The position numbers and the translations under genes were made by a program. Shown here in pieces: positions 63,239-64,000 of a DNA stretch of 64,000 nt; positions within the stretch are counted from its first letter, which is position 1; every line of letters starts with the position of its first letter. Below the pieces are notes generated by a model, which was not told the origin of the DNA, did not search any database, and was given only the letters and a program-made list of their open reading frames with translations. The stretch comes from Drosophila persimilis (taxonomy: Eukaryota; Arthropoda; Insecta; Diptera; Drosophilidae): contig NW_020825289.1 in the NCBI RefSeq assembly GCF_003286085.1, positions 6,634,001-6,698,000 of the forward strand, given 5' to 3'.

Positions 63239-64000
63239 ATCAATCTGGGCTACTGACAATCCAATGAAGTTTGCCGCAAAGGTAGGCCTGCTGTCGGGTT
63301 GGCTGCCGGAGATTGAGTTTCACTGAGATTGTGGCATGGCAACAGTTGCCAAATGGGGTGCTTACGTGGCTTGGCTCTCGTCTGTAATTGATTAATGGAG
63401 CCTCATGTTGACTGCTGTCTGATGCCTGATGCCTGCTGTCTGCTGCCTGACGTTCAACTTATGCCACCGATTGTAGCCCGGAGGTCCAAGGATGCGGTGG
63501 TTCCTGCCTTCAGTAAAACATTCCAAGAACAGCCTCTGCCTTTGTGGAATGGTCAAAGTTGCATCATTCCTAGGCAGTTAATTGGATACTTTTTCAATAC
63601 TTTTATCTCCCTTTATCAACCCGCCATACCCGTCAGCCACTCTTTCGCTTGCCACCTGCACACCCCAAACACCCCAAAACAGCCTGCAACAGCCCCCTGT
63701 GGCATGCGTAATTTATTGATATACTCGCGCTAAATTATGAGTCTCCTGGGGGGCGCGAGAATAAAATAATTTTTTTGTTTTTTCCGTCTCTTGTTTCGGG
63801 TTACGGGAAGGGGAATGGGGTTCTGCTTCAGCTTCTGCTTCTGGGGCATGGTTGCAGGTGTGCTGCTGCGAGTAGGTCTGTGTGGAAATCAGTTAACCGA
63901 AAAAGTTGGCAACTTTTTTGCCTCTGCCGCTGCCGGTGCCGGTGCTCGCTGCCTGTGAAATCAAAGTTTGAGTTTATTCAAATAAACGCCGACATTAAGA
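63239..64000. other. Non-coding end of the window
   Basis: C-rich and T-rich DNA with a repeated TGCCTGCTGTCTGCTGCCTG block near 63423-63450. No gene is supported. Confidence 0.4.

Overview
This window is nuclear DNA of a fly in the genus Drosophila. The genes have introns of about 58-67 bases with GT/AG ends. Intergenic DNA is dense in (CA)n, (GA)n and (CTG)n tracts, and several proteins are fly or insect families: a long testis-type ATP synthase d paralogue (knon), a sperm leucyl-aminopeptidase-like protein, an insect-allergen/G12 repeat protein and a CG-type secreted serine protease. An obscura-group species is my guess, but no tool was available to test it.

Layout. 1-7.0 kb is mostly non-coding; it holds a probable minus-strand first coding exon with a signal peptide (3402-3554) and a roughly 230-bp tandem repeat carrying a DRE-like TATCGATA in each unit (about 4690-5358). 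7.8-10.0 kb is knon (+). 10.3-11.4 kb is AT-rich repeat DNA. 14.5-16.1 kb is an intronless S-Lap-like gene (-), with a tandem array on its 5' side (16.43-17.06 kb). A foldback/MITE-like element flanked by TTA lies at 19.02-19.80 kb. A divergent pair follows: an S1 serine protease (-, 20.40-21.36 kb) and a G12/insect-allergen protein (+, 21.97-22.68 kb).

22.7-49.1 kb has no gene I can establish. It contains a decayed I-clade LINE fragment (about 30.09-31.44 kb), many microsatellites, and a few minus-strand exon-like segments that I report only as candidates. 49.1-49.9 kb is a C-type lectin (-) with a clear TATA+Inr promoter. 50.7-59.0 kb is again largely empty. 59.6-61.3 kb is a six-exon SLC36/AAAP-type amino acid transporter (+), convergent with an intronless unrecognised gene (-, 62.2-63.2 kb) whose C-terminal half resembles a degenerate PARP/ART fold.

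Functionally, knon and the S-Lap-like gene both belong to families of the sperm mitochondrion (Nebenkern and paracrystalline material), an interesting local pairing. The protease, G12 protein, lectin and transporter fit secreted or membrane roles in gut, haemolymph or reproductive tract. The points most worth checking are the multiply substituted metal site of the S-Lap-like protein, the non-canonical activation and S1 residues of the protease, the PARP-like pseudo-enzyme, the DRE satellite and the TTA-flanked foldback element.
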